A stretch of 13,108 bases of DNA from contig JAGWTL010000050.1 of NCBI GenBank assembly GCA_028869035.1, positions 1-13,108 on the forward strand, in the 5' to 3' direction. Made by a program: the position numbers and the translations under genes. Source of the stretch: Burkholderiales bacterium (GTDB lineage Bacteria > Pseudomonadota > Gammaproteobacteria > Burkholderiales > Burkholderiaceae_C). The notes beneath the pieces are model-generated. The model saw nothing but the letters and a program-made list of their open reading frames with translations. It did not search any database and was not told where the DNA came from. Position 1 is the first letter of the stretch. Every line of letters starts with the position of its first letter. Positions 1-6,051 of this stretch are shown one piece after another.

Positions 1-120
1 ACGACTTACGCGGCCATCACCAGTATGGACGCGAGCCAGGTCAAGGCACTGTTCGGTCAAGCCCTGCATGCGGCGGAGCGCAGGTCACATGAACTGGGTG
101 CCGAGTTCGGCAAGGACTAG
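1..120 (+). CDS. C-terminal end of an unidentified protein (5' end outside window)
   Basis: An open frame starts at base 1 and ends with TAG at 118-120, giving the last 39 residues of a protein (TTYAAITSMDASQVK... ending GAEFGKD). The piece is alanine-rich, looks helical and contains no motif I recognise, so no function is proposed. Its stop codon overlaps the stop of the opposite-strand gene that ends at 117: the tetranucleotide CTAG at 117-120 gives an amber stop on both strands, so the two genes converge with no space for a terminator. The only support is an open frame running exactly to that convergent end, so it could be a chance frame. Confidence 0.4.
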   Translation, partial: TTYAAITSMDASQVKALFGQALHAAERRSHELGAEFGKD

Positions 121-953
121 CTGGACTCGCTTGTCGTAACCAACGACCACTCATGTCCGCAGTATTTGCACCGGTAGTGATCTCGGTGCTTGGATACAGT
201 GACCTGAATCTGCTCCTTGCGCTCTACAGTTTTGATGAGCTGACCTTCACGATCACGGTGCTCTTCATTGCGGGTCACGGTTCGGTGTTCCACGTTCTGC
301 CCCAGCAACTCGCTGCTGGCCTTTTGGGCGGCGTACCATTTGCGGCAGCTAGGGCACCCCTTGGCATAACCATAGATGGCGTAGATCAGCGCCAGCAAGA
401 CCACTCCCGCGATGATCACGAAGTTACTTCGAAACCACTGATCCAGGGCGTCCATCCATCCCGGCTCATTCACTCCTAAACTCTTGACCAGGGGTGGCTC
501 AGTTCTGACGACTGGCTTCGTTGCGGGAGGGGCGGAAACGGCAGGAGCCGGCCGAGACTCGGGCACAGGAGCCGGGACCACTTCGACAGCGGAGGATGGC
601 TGTGGCACCGTCTGTTGAGGCGTCACAATCGCTGCCAGCGGCTGAGCAGCTTCGGCACGGGTCAGTGCTTTCAGTTCGCGAATGCGGTCTTCGTAGGCCT
701 TACGGATACAGTCATTGTCCGCACAGCTGTTCCTCTTCTTCAGCCAGTCACGCTGGACTTTCTTGTGGCTCGGATCAACAGCAACCGATTTCGTGTAAAC
801 GTCCGCCAGTTCTACATCCAGCGCATCCAGCGCGTTGTCCGAGCAGATGGCAATTTCGATCATTGATGATGCCTTGGAGCAATCGAAACTTGCAGACGCC
901 GCATAGGTGCTCGTCAGCATCAGGCACAAGGCCAGCAGGAAACGCTTCGGCAT
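117..953 (-). CDS. Membrane-anchored LprI-like (DUF1311) protein with C-terminal zinc ribbon
   Basis: 278 residues. Residues 1-21 are a signal peptide (MPKR, hydrophobic stretch, then ASA). Residues 23-97 match the LprI/DUF1311 family in layout: FDCSKA, IEIAICSDN, QRDWLKKRNSC and a final CIRKAYEDRIREL helix, with Cys25, 37, 77 and 82 able to form two disulfides. LprI proteins are exported, and some inhibit lysozyme. Residues 100-165 are a Pro/Ala/Val-rich linker. A transmembrane helix lies near 177-195. A split zinc ribbon follows, CPSC (200-203) and CKYC (262-265), separated by a charged segment that may be coiled. The predicted topology is LprI domain in the periplasm and zinc ribbon in the cytoplasm. 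The start is supported by GAGGAGG 6 nt upstream. The fold assignments are good, but lysozyme inhibition itself is inference. It lies in a lower-GC segment. Confidence 0.8.
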   Translation of the reverse strand: MPKRFLLALCLMLTSTYAASASFDCSKASSMIEIAICSDNALDALDVELADVYTKSVAVDPSHKKVQRDWLKKRNSCADNDCIRKAYEDRIRELKALTRAEAAQPLAAIVTPQQTVPQPSSAVEVVPAPVPESRPAPAVSAPPATKPVVRTEPPLVKSLGVNEPGWMDALDQWFRSNFVIIAGVVLLALIYAIYGYAKGCPSCRKWYAAQKASSELLGQNVEHRTVTRNEEHRDREGQLIKTVERKEQIQVTVSKHRDHYRCKYCGHEWSLVTTSESS

Positions 954-959
954 TCTGAA

Positions 960-966
960 CCTCCTC
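960..966 (-). promoter_or_regulatory. Strong Shine-Dalgarno for the LprI-like gene
   Basis: On the minus strand the sequence GAGGAGG lies 6 nt before the ATG at 953. It fixes the start at MPKRF, which also leaves a clean signal peptide. I could not identify a convincing -35/-10 pair in the 106-bp gap upstream (954-1059). Confidence 0.75.
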
Positions 967-1059
967 GGATGTGTTGTGGACGACGCTGACTTACTCGCCA
1001 GCTCCGTTCTGTTTTTTTCCGCGAGTGTACATAGGGGAGCTCGGCACCAGCGAGCCAGC

Positions 1060-1659
1060 TCAACTATGCACGATACTCCCGCCGACGCGGTTCTTTAGCG
1101 GCCGGCGAGCATGACGGGCCATGTAGAGGCCCAGGATATGGTCTTCCCAAACCTTCGAATCTCGAAGCGCCCAGCCAGAGGCCGTATTCAGGCGAGTACA
1201 ACTGGCCCACCAGATACGCAACGGACCGTATCGCCGTATGAGATTGCTGTAAAAGGTCCAGTTATGGTTGGCGTCCGCGTAAGTGCGCAGATCGGTCGCA
1301 TCTCCAGTCAGATCGCCATCCGCGTAGTCTGTGGTGATTCTGCGGAGGTACTCCTTCCTCCAACGGGTGTAGATGGTGCCGACCGTCTTCTCCACGTAGA
1401 CAAATTGAGTAGGCAAAGCGCCATTCGGACAATGCAGATACGGCTGATCAACGGCCCAGATGAAAACGACATCGCGTTCGGCTTTGGCTTGGTCACAGCG
1501 GAAGAGCCGGGTAAACGCAGCCCGCAACGTCTCCGCGGACTCGGCGTCCGAGGAGTTGACTTCATGGGGCAAGGAGGCAAAACACCCGGCAACCTCAGCC
1601 GGCACACCAAGGGACATGAGTTCGTCGATAAATCGTTCTGCCGGGGTCATATCTGCCAT
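1060..1659 (-). CDS. Orphan hypothetical protein, weakly GIY-YIG nuclease-like
   Basis: 199 residues if translation begins at the ATG at 1659 (MADMTPAERF). An ATG at 1650 is equally possible, and the frame stays open upstream into ubiA, so the start is uncertain; no clear ribosome site is seen. I do not recognise the family firmly. Residues 64-191 resemble a GIY-YIG layout: a beta strand VVFIWAV (64-70), then FVYVEKT (86-92) in place of the usual YVGKT, Arg99 eleven residues after Tyr88, an acidic helix WEDHILGLY with Glu172, and PLKNR with Asn190. These positions parallel the Tyr, Arg, Glu and Asn of GIY-YIG active sites, but Glu90 replaces the normal glycine. The N-terminal 60 residues are helical. 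Base composition is lower in GC than the core genes to the right, consistent with transfer. No partner gene is obvious. Confidence 0.6.
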   Translation of the reverse strand: MADMTPAERFIDELMSLGVPAEVAGCFASLPHEVNSSDAESAETLRAAFTRLFRCDQAKAERDVVFIWAVDQPYLHCPNGALPTQFVYVEKTVGTIYTRWRKEYLRRITTDYADGDLTGDATDLRTYADANHNWTFYSNLIRRYGPLRIWWASCTRLNTASGWALRDSKVWEDHILGLYMARHARRPLKNRVGGSIVHS

Positions 1660-1714
1660 AGGATAGAACAAGAGGCTAGATTTTTCTTCAGACGCTGATC
1701 TCAGTGAAGACCAA

Positions 1715-2587
1715 CTACCTGAAAGCATAGCCGGCCACCACGCCGGCGAACACTGTGAAGCCGAACCAGTGATTGACGCGGAAGGCGCGGAAGCAGCCTT
1801 CGCGCGTGCGCTCACGGATCAGCCCGTGGTGCCAGACAATCTGGCCACCAGCGATCACCAGCGCGAGGAACCAGGCCCAGGGCGCCAGCCGCTCGACCAG
1901 CAACACGGTCCACACCAGCAGCTGCACGACATAAAACGACGTCACCGCGACCACGTCCCATGAACCCAGCGTGATGGCCGAGGTCTTCATGCCGATCTTG
2001 AGGTCATCGTCGCGGTCCACCATGGCGTATTCGGTGTCGTAAGCCAGCACCCAGAACAGGTTGCCCACCAGCAGGCCCCAGGCCAGGGCCGGCACCTCGC
2101 CCTGCACAGCCGCGAAGGCCATCGGGATGCCGAAGCTGAAGGCCACGCCCAGCACGGCTTGCGGCATGGCAAAAAAACGTTTGGCAAAGGGATACACGAT
2201 GGCCACCGCCAGCGCGGCGAAAGACCAGGCCACCGCCACCGGATTGGTCGTGAGCACCAAGCCGAAGGCCAGCAGGGCCAGCACCGCGCCCAGCCACAGC
2301 GCCTCGCGCACCGAGACCTTGCCGGCCGTCACCGGCCGCTGCGCGGTGCGCTTCACATGCCTGTCGAAGTCACGGTCGGCCACGTCGTTGAGGCAGCAGC
2401 CCGCGCTGCGCATGAGGATGGTGCCGAGCACAAACACCGTCACCAGATGCCAACCCGGGAAACCACCGGCCGCCACCCATAGCGCGCTCAGGGAAGGCCA
2501 GAGCAGCAGCAACCAGCCCACCGGCCGGTCCCAGCGGATCAGATCAAGGTAAAGAGCCAGGCGCGGGGACACGGCAAAGGTTGGCAT
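1715..2587 (-). CDS. ubiA: 4-hydroxybenzoate polyprenyltransferase
   Basis: Attaches the polyprenyl chain to 4-hydroxybenzoate in the inner membrane, the first membrane step of ubiquinone synthesis. From MPTFAVSPRL the protein has 290 residues, the same as E. coli UbiA. Both Mg-diphosphate motifs are present: NDVADRDFD (67-75) and DTEYAMVDRDDD (184-195), the latter on the second conserved loop. Between and after them lie several hydrophobic helices ending in VAGYAFR. The N-terminal LDLIRWDRPVGWLLLLWPSL is typical of the bacterial enzyme. An upstream in-frame ATG at 2644 would add 19 residues, but it lies inside a large palindrome and adds nothing family-like, so I prefer 2587. Neither start has a clear Shine-Dalgarno. 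It is last in a minus-strand run with dps and oxyR, 120 bp beyond the dps stop. Confidence 0.95.
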   Translation of the reverse strand: MPTFAVSPRLALYLDLIRWDRPVGWLLLLWPSLSALWVAAGGFPGWHLVTVFVLGTILMRSAGCCLNDVADRDFDRHVKRTAQRPVTAGKVSVREALWLGAVLALLAFGLVLTTNPVAVAWSFAALAVAIVYPFAKRFFAMPQAVLGVAFSFGIPMAFAAVQGEVPALAWGLLVGNLFWVLAYDTEYAMVDRDDDLKIGMKTSAITLGSWDVVAVTSFYVVQLLVWTVLLVERLAPWAWFLALVIAGGQIVWHHGLIRERTREGCFRAFRVNHWFGFTVFAGVVAGYAFR

Positions 2588-2595
2588 ATCAAGAA

Positions 2596-2719
2596 CTGGA
2601 AGGGTGAGAAACCGTAGCGAGCGGCCCGAGGTTGCGCCGAGCATCGCAGCCGTACTACGGGTACGGCGAGAAGCGCAGGTGCAAGATCGGGGCGCGCAGT
2701 AGGTTTATCACTCTTCCAG
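2596..2719. repeat. 124-bp imperfect inverted repeat between dps and ubiA
   Basis: The element is symmetric about base 2658. Outer arms 2596-2613 and 2702-2719 match at 16 of 18 positions (CTGGAAGGGTGAGAAACC against CTGGAAGAGTGATAAACC on the other strand). Middle arms 2623-2638 and 2678-2693 match at 12 of 16. The inner arms GCCGTAC (2649-2655) and GTACGGC (2661-2667) pair perfectly around a 5-nt loop. The right outer arm contains the last codons and TGA of dps. It could fold as a long hairpin in the dps-ubiA transcript and act as a 3' stabiliser or attenuator, or be a copy of a dispersed MITE/REP-like element. There is no uridine tract, so it is not a standard intrinsic terminator. Confidence 0.85.
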
Positions 2720-3199
2720 AAGAGAGCGCAGCATCCAGGCCGTCTGCTCATGCACCGTGAGGCGCTGGGTCAGCAGGTCGGCGGTGGGTTCGTCACCGGC
2801 CTTGTCGGCCAGCGGAAAAAGGCTGCGCGCCGTGCGCGCCACGGCCTCATGGCCCGTGACGAGGATGCGCACCATTTCCATGGCCTTGGGCGGCTTGGCC
2901 GGCGCGTCGGGCACCGAGGCCAGCTTGCCGAACTGGGCGTAGGAGCCGGGGGCCGGATGGCCCAGGGAGCGGATGCGTTCGGCGATCGGGTCGATCGCGC
3001 CCCAAAGCTCGGTGTACTGCGCCATGAACATGGTGTGCAGGGTGTTGAACATGGGACCCGTCACGTTCCAGTGGAAGTTGTGCGTGGTCAGGTACAGCGT
3101 GTAGGTGTCGGCCAGCAGGTGGCTCAGGCCCTTGGCGATGGCGGCGCGGTCTTTCTCGCTGATGCCGATGTCGATGGCGGGGGCGGCGGTCTTGCCCAT
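2708..3199 (-). CDS. dps: Dps family DNA-binding ferritin-like protein
   Basis: 163 residues, the normal size for Dps. The family forms a cytoplasmic dodecamer that oxidises and stores iron with hydrogen peroxide and protects DNA. The signature HNFHWNVTGPMFNTLH (40-55) supplies ferroxidase His43 and His55, and IDPIAERIRSLG supplies Asp70 and Glu74; the spacing equals that of His51, His63, Asp78 and Glu82 in E. coli. The residue equivalent to E. coli Asp67 is Met59, so one carboxylate ligand seems to be absent or moved. The short N-terminus has few lysines. GGAG lies 9 nt before the ATG. The gene begins 25 bp after the oxyR stop on the same strand, so co-transcription with or control by OxyR is likely; OxyR controls dps in E. 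coli. Its last codons lie in the 124-bp palindrome. Confidence 0.95.
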   Translation of the reverse strand: MGKTAAPAIDIGISEKDRAAIAKGLSHLLADTYTLYLTTHNFHWNVTGPMFNTLHTMFMAQYTELWGAIDPIAERIRSLGHPAPGSYAQFGKLASVPDAPAKPPKAMEMVRILVTGHEAVARTARSLFPLADKAGDEPTADLLTQRLTVHEQTAWMLRSLLEE

Positions 3200-3224
3200 G
3201 GTCTCTCACTCCGGGATAAAAAAT

Positions 3225-4187
3225 TCATTCAGACAGGCGCCTCACGCCGGGCAGCTCGCAGGCATAGACGGCGTTGCGCAGCGAGGCGATGGCTTCATAA
3301 CGCGTGAAGCTGCGCCGCCACACCAGCACCACACGGCGCGTGGGCGCCTCGCCGCTGAAAGGCAGGTAGCGCACAAAGCCGTCGTCGGTGCTCGTCTTGA
3401 CGGCCCTGCCCTTGGCCAGCAGAGCGGATTTGGGCACGCTCAGGCGCGGCACCAGGGTCACGCCCATGCCGGCGGCCACCATGTGCTTGATGGTCTCCAG
3501 CGATGAGCCCTCGAAGCTCTTGCGTATGCCCTCGGCATGGCTGGAGAAGCGCGCGAACTCGGGGCAGACTTCCAGCACGTGGTCGCGGAAACAGTGGCCC
3601 GTGCCCAGCAGCAGCATGGTCTCGGCCTTGAGCTCGTCGGTGCTGATGCTCTCGTTCTTCGCCAGGGCGTGGTTGTGCGGCACCGCGGCATAAAAGGGCT
3701 CGTCGTAGAGCGGCGCCACGGCCAGGCCGGTGTCGGGAAAGGGTTCGGCCAATATGGCAGCGTCGATCTCGCCCGTGCGCAGCATCTCCAGCAGCTTGAC
3801 GGTGAAATTCTCCTGCAGCATCAGCGGCATCTGCGGCGTGTGCGTGATCATCTGGCGCACCAGGTCGGGCAGCAGGTAGGGGCCGATGGTGTAGATCACG
3901 CCCAGCTTGAGCGGGCCCGACAGCGGGTCCTTGCCGCGCTTGGCGATTTCCTTGATGCTGGCCGCCTGCTCCAGCACGGCCTGCGCCTGGCGCACGATCT
4001 CCTCGCCCAGGGGCGTGACCGTCACCTCGTTGGCGCTGCGCTCGAAGAGCTTGACGTCCAGTTCCTCCTCGATCTTCTTCACCGCCACCGACAGCGTGGG
4101 CTGCGACACGAAGCAGGCCTCGGCCGCGCGGCCGAAATGCTTCTCACGGGCGACGGCAACGATGTATTTGAGTTCGGTGAGCGTCAT
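3225..4187 (-). CDS. oxyR: Peroxide-sensing LysR-type regulator OxyR
   Basis: 320 residues. The N-terminal winged helix-turn-helix (residues 1-60, MTLTELKYIVAVAREKHFGRAAEACFVSQPTLS in outline) is typical of LysR regulators, followed by a linker helix and a two-lobed sensor domain. The redox motif GTGHCFRDHVLEVC puts the cysteines at positions 199 and 208, exactly the E. coli OxyR numbering. This separates OxyR from other LysR proteins and indicates the peroxide-driven disulfide switch is intact. The start at 4187 leaves the canonical N-terminus, though no strong ribosome site is seen (upstream reads CACAATTCAATC). It lies 42 bp after the small secreted-protein gene and 25 bp before dps, all on the minus strand. 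In Pseudomonas aeruginosa oxyR is co-transcribed with recG; here recG lies about 3 kb away with three genes between. Confidence 0.96.
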   Translation of the reverse strand: MTLTELKYIVAVAREKHFGRAAEACFVSQPTLSVAVKKIEEELDVKLFERSANEVTVTPLGEEIVRQAQAVLEQAASIKEIAKRGKDPLSGPLKLGVIYTIGPYLLPDLVRQMITHTPQMPLMLQENFTVKLLEMLRTGEIDAAILAEPFPDTGLAVAPLYDEPFYAAVPHNHALAKNESISTDELKAETMLLLGTGHCFRDHVLEVCPEFARFSSHAEGIRKSFEGSSLETIKHMVAAGMGVTLVPRLSVPKSALLAKGRAVKTSTDDGFVRYLPFSGEAPTRRVVLVWRRSFTRYEAIASLRNAVYACELPGVRRLSE

Positions 4188-4229
4188 GATTGAATTGTGC
4201 CATTCAGACGCCCAAAGCGATAGCGCGCC

Positions 4230-4796
4230 TCATGGAGCCGTCACCCGCAGCTGCAACAGGCGCGGCCGCTGCGGGGCTGCGTCGCTGCGGTAGGTGCCGG
4301 GCGGCGCGCTGTTGCCGCTGCGCGCCAGCGTGACCCACTGCCCCAGCGGGGCCTGCACCGTGGTGGCCAGCTCGCTGCGCTCCTGCGTGGGCAGGTCCCG
4401 TCCAGGCTGCTGCTGCACGCTTTGGGTCTGCACTTCGACCTCCACCGCGGCGGGCTTCTGGCCACCGGGCCAGCGCGGCCGCAGTTGCAGGCTCTGCCCG
4501 GCCCGCAGCCAGATCAGGCCCTGCTTCACGCCCGCGCCCGTCATCTGCCCCTGCGCCTGCACGGACTGCACCCACTGCAGCGGCGTGGCCTGCGCAAAAC
4601 TCAGCCGCGCCTGGCTGCCGTTGCGCACCTGCAGTTGCTGCGGTGCCATCAGCGGCGTCTGGGGCCGTGTGCCCACGACATGGCCTGCGCTCCCCTCCTC
4701 GATCTCACGCAGCTCGAGCAGCAGGTCGCGCTGGGGTCCTTGCGCGGCCGCCGGCCAGGCCAGCCAGAGCGACAGGAGCAGGAATGGCATGCGCAT
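4230..4796 (-). CDS. Small secreted protein of unknown function, faintly secretin-like
   Basis: 188 residues from MRMPF. The frame stays open far upstream over the opposite-strand oxidoreductase gene, but the start at 4796 is fixed by GGAGGAG 8 nt before the ATG and by a clean signal peptide (residues 1-18, cleavage after AAA). The mature part is probably all beta: LLLELREIEEGSA, QQLQVRNGSQARLSFAQATPLQWVQ (52-76 in outline), a tryptophan/proline-rich RPRWPGGQKPAAVEVEVQ (106-123), then ELATTVQAPLGQWVTLA (142-158). The last segment resembles the strand pattern near the end of secretin domains, so databases may label it as a type II/III secretion system protein. It is far too short to form a channel, has no transmembrane anchor after the signal, and has no secretion genes nearby. 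Periplasmic location is likely; the role is unknown. Confidence 0.8.
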   Translation of the reverse strand: MRMPFLLLSLWLAWPAAAQGPQRDLLLELREIEEGSAGHVVGTRPQTPLMAPQQLQVRNGSQARLSFAQATPLQWVQSVQAQGQMTGAGVKQGLIWLRAGQSLQLRPRWPGGQKPAAVEVEVQTQSVQQQPGRDLPTQERSELATTVQAPLGQWVTLARSGNSAPPGTYRSDAAPQRPRLLQLRVTAP

Positions 4797-4804
4797 GGCT
4801 GAAT

Positions 4805-4811
4805 CTCCTCC
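4805..4811 (-). promoter_or_regulatory. Shine-Dalgarno that sets the start of the small secreted protein
   Basis: The minus strand reads GGAGGAG at 4811-4805, 8 nt before the ATG at 4796. It chooses this start over the long upstream extension of the same frame and also agrees with the signal peptide. Confidence 0.75.
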
Positions 4812-4842
4812 AGAAGGAACGGACTTCATTGTGCCAAAGCGC

Positions 4843-4854
4843 CCTGCCGGCAGG
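4843..4854. repeat. 12-bp perfect palindrome in the divergent intergenic region
   Basis: CCTGCCGGCAGG is perfectly self-complementary. It lies 46 bp upstream of the secreted-protein start and 66 bp upstream of the oxidoreductase start, so it is a possible operator for either. In a GC-rich genome such a palindrome could also occur by chance. A TTGACG at 4893-4898 has no matching -10 before the ATG at 4921. Confidence 0.4.
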
Positions 4855-4920
4855 CCCATGCCAGAATTTGCAGCCCTGCCGATCCCTGCTGCTTGACGTA
4901 CATCAACACCCCATCCGCCC

Positions 4921-6042
4921 ATGAGCCTGCTGTTCACGCCTTTTGATCTGCCCGCGCCGCGCGGCGCCCTGCCCCTCACCAACCGCATCGTCATCGCGCC
5001 CATGTGCCAGTACTCGGCAATGAACGGCGAAGCGACCGACTGGCACCTCGCGCACTGGACCAGCCTGCTCAACAGCGGCGCCGGCCTGATGACCATCGAG
5101 GCCACCGCGGTCACCGCGGACGGTCGCATCACGCCCGCCTGCCTGGGCCTGTGGGACGAACGCACCGAACAGGCCCTGGCCAGCACCCTGCAGCGCGCGC
5201 GCCAGCTGGCGCCGCCCATGCCGGTCTGCATCCAGCTCGCGCACGCCGGCCGCAAGGCCTCCAGCGCCGCGCCCTGGCATGGCGGGCAGCAGCTCGCCCC
5301 CGCACAGGGGGGTTGGCAGGCACTGGCGCCCTCGACCCTGGCGCAACTGCCCACAGAGACACCGCCCACGGCGATGACGCTGGCACAGATGCAGCAAGTG
5401 CGCGAAGCCTTCGTGGCCGCTGCGCAGCGGGCAGGACGCATCGGCATCGACGCCATCGAACTGCACGGGGCGCACGGCTACCTGCTGCACCAGTTCCTCT
5501 CGCCCCTGGCCAACCAGCGCACCGACGACTACGGCGGCAGCCTGGAGAACCGCATGCGTTTCCCGCTGGAAGTGTTTGCCGCCGTGCGCGCCATGTTCGA
5601 CGGCCCGCTGGGCGTGCGCGTCTCGGCCACGGACTGGGTCGAGGGCGGCTGGGACCTGCCGCAGACCACCGAGTTCTCGCGCCGCCTGCGGGCCATGGGC
5701 TGCAACTTCGTGCACGTCTCCACAGCCGGTGTGTCACCGCAGCAGAAGATCACCATCGGGCCGGGCTACCAGGTGCCCCACGCGAGTGAAGTGCGCAAGG
5801 CCTGCGGGTTGCCGACCACGGCGGTCGGCCTGATCACGGACCCGAGGCAGGCGGAAGACATCCTGCAGGCCGGTGACGCCGACCTGATCGCGATCGCGCG
5901 TGCCCTGCTCTACAAACCGCGCTGGCCCTGGGAAGCCGCCGCTGCCCTGAGCGGCCAGGTGCAGGCCAGCGAACAGTATTGGCGCTGCATGCCGCGCGAG
6001 GCGCAGGGCATCTTCGGCCAGGTGCGCATCGGCCAGCGCTGA
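4921..6042 (+). CDS. NADH:flavin oxidoreductase, Old Yellow Enzyme family (YqjM-like)
   Basis: 373 residues forming one FMN-binding TIM barrel. Enzymes of this family use NAD(P)H to reduce activated alkenes such as enones and nitro compounds, and are cytoplasmic. NRIVIAPMCQYS (21-32) carries Cys29 and Tyr31, which match Cys26 and Tyr28 of the thermophilic-like YqjM class. ELHGAHGYLLHQFLSP (180-195) provides the substrate-binding His182 and His185 and Tyr187. TDDYGGSLENRMRFPLEV (201-218) is the family signature, and DADLIAIARALL near 320-330 is the phosphate-binding end of the barrel. The start follows the family N-terminus (LLFTPFDL); no strong ribosome site is seen. It is divergent from the secreted-protein gene and convergent with the SPOR gene, 9 bp away. 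The physiological substrate cannot be told. Confidence 0.95.
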   Translation: MSLLFTPFDLPAPRGALPLTNRIVIAPMCQYSAMNGEATDWHLAHWTSLLNSGAGLMTIEATAVTADGRITPACLGLWDERTEQALASTLQRARQLAPPMPVCIQLAHAGRKASSAAPWHGGQQLAPAQGGWQALAPSTLAQLPTETPPTAMTLAQMQQVREAFVAAAQRAGRIGIDAIELHGAHGYLLHQFLSPLANQRTDDYGGSLENRMRFPLEVFAAVRAMFDGPLGVRVSATDWVEGGWDLPQTTEFSRRLRAMGCNFVHVSTAGVSPQQKITIGPGYQVPHASEVRKACGLPTTAVGLITDPRQAEDILQAGDADLIAIARALLYKPRWPWEAAAALSGQVQASEQYWRCMPREAQGIFGQVRIGQR

Positions 6043-6051
6043 ACAGGAAAA

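Noticed and set aside
1681..1704. Hairpin CTTCA...TGAAG between ubiA and the orphan gene as a terminator
   Set aside because: The stem is interrupted by a four-base bulge, and a T-run does not follow it on either strand; the A-rich side faces the minus-strand transcript.
3200..3224. A dps promoter with an OxyR site in the oxyR-dps gap
   Set aside because: The gap is only 25 bp. The AT-rich TTTTTTAT could serve as a -10, but no -35 or OxyR-like half-sites are visible at suitable spacing.
4893..4921. TTGACG as a -35 box for the oxidoreductase gene
   Set aside because: At a 17-bp spacing the hexamer would be CGCCCA, which is not a -10, and it would overlap the start codon.
4797..5456. N-terminal extension of the small secreted protein to 408 residues
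   Set aside because: The extension is antisense to the oxidoreductase, is Cys/Ala/Arg-rich junk in composition, and would bury the signal peptide that follows GGAGGAG.
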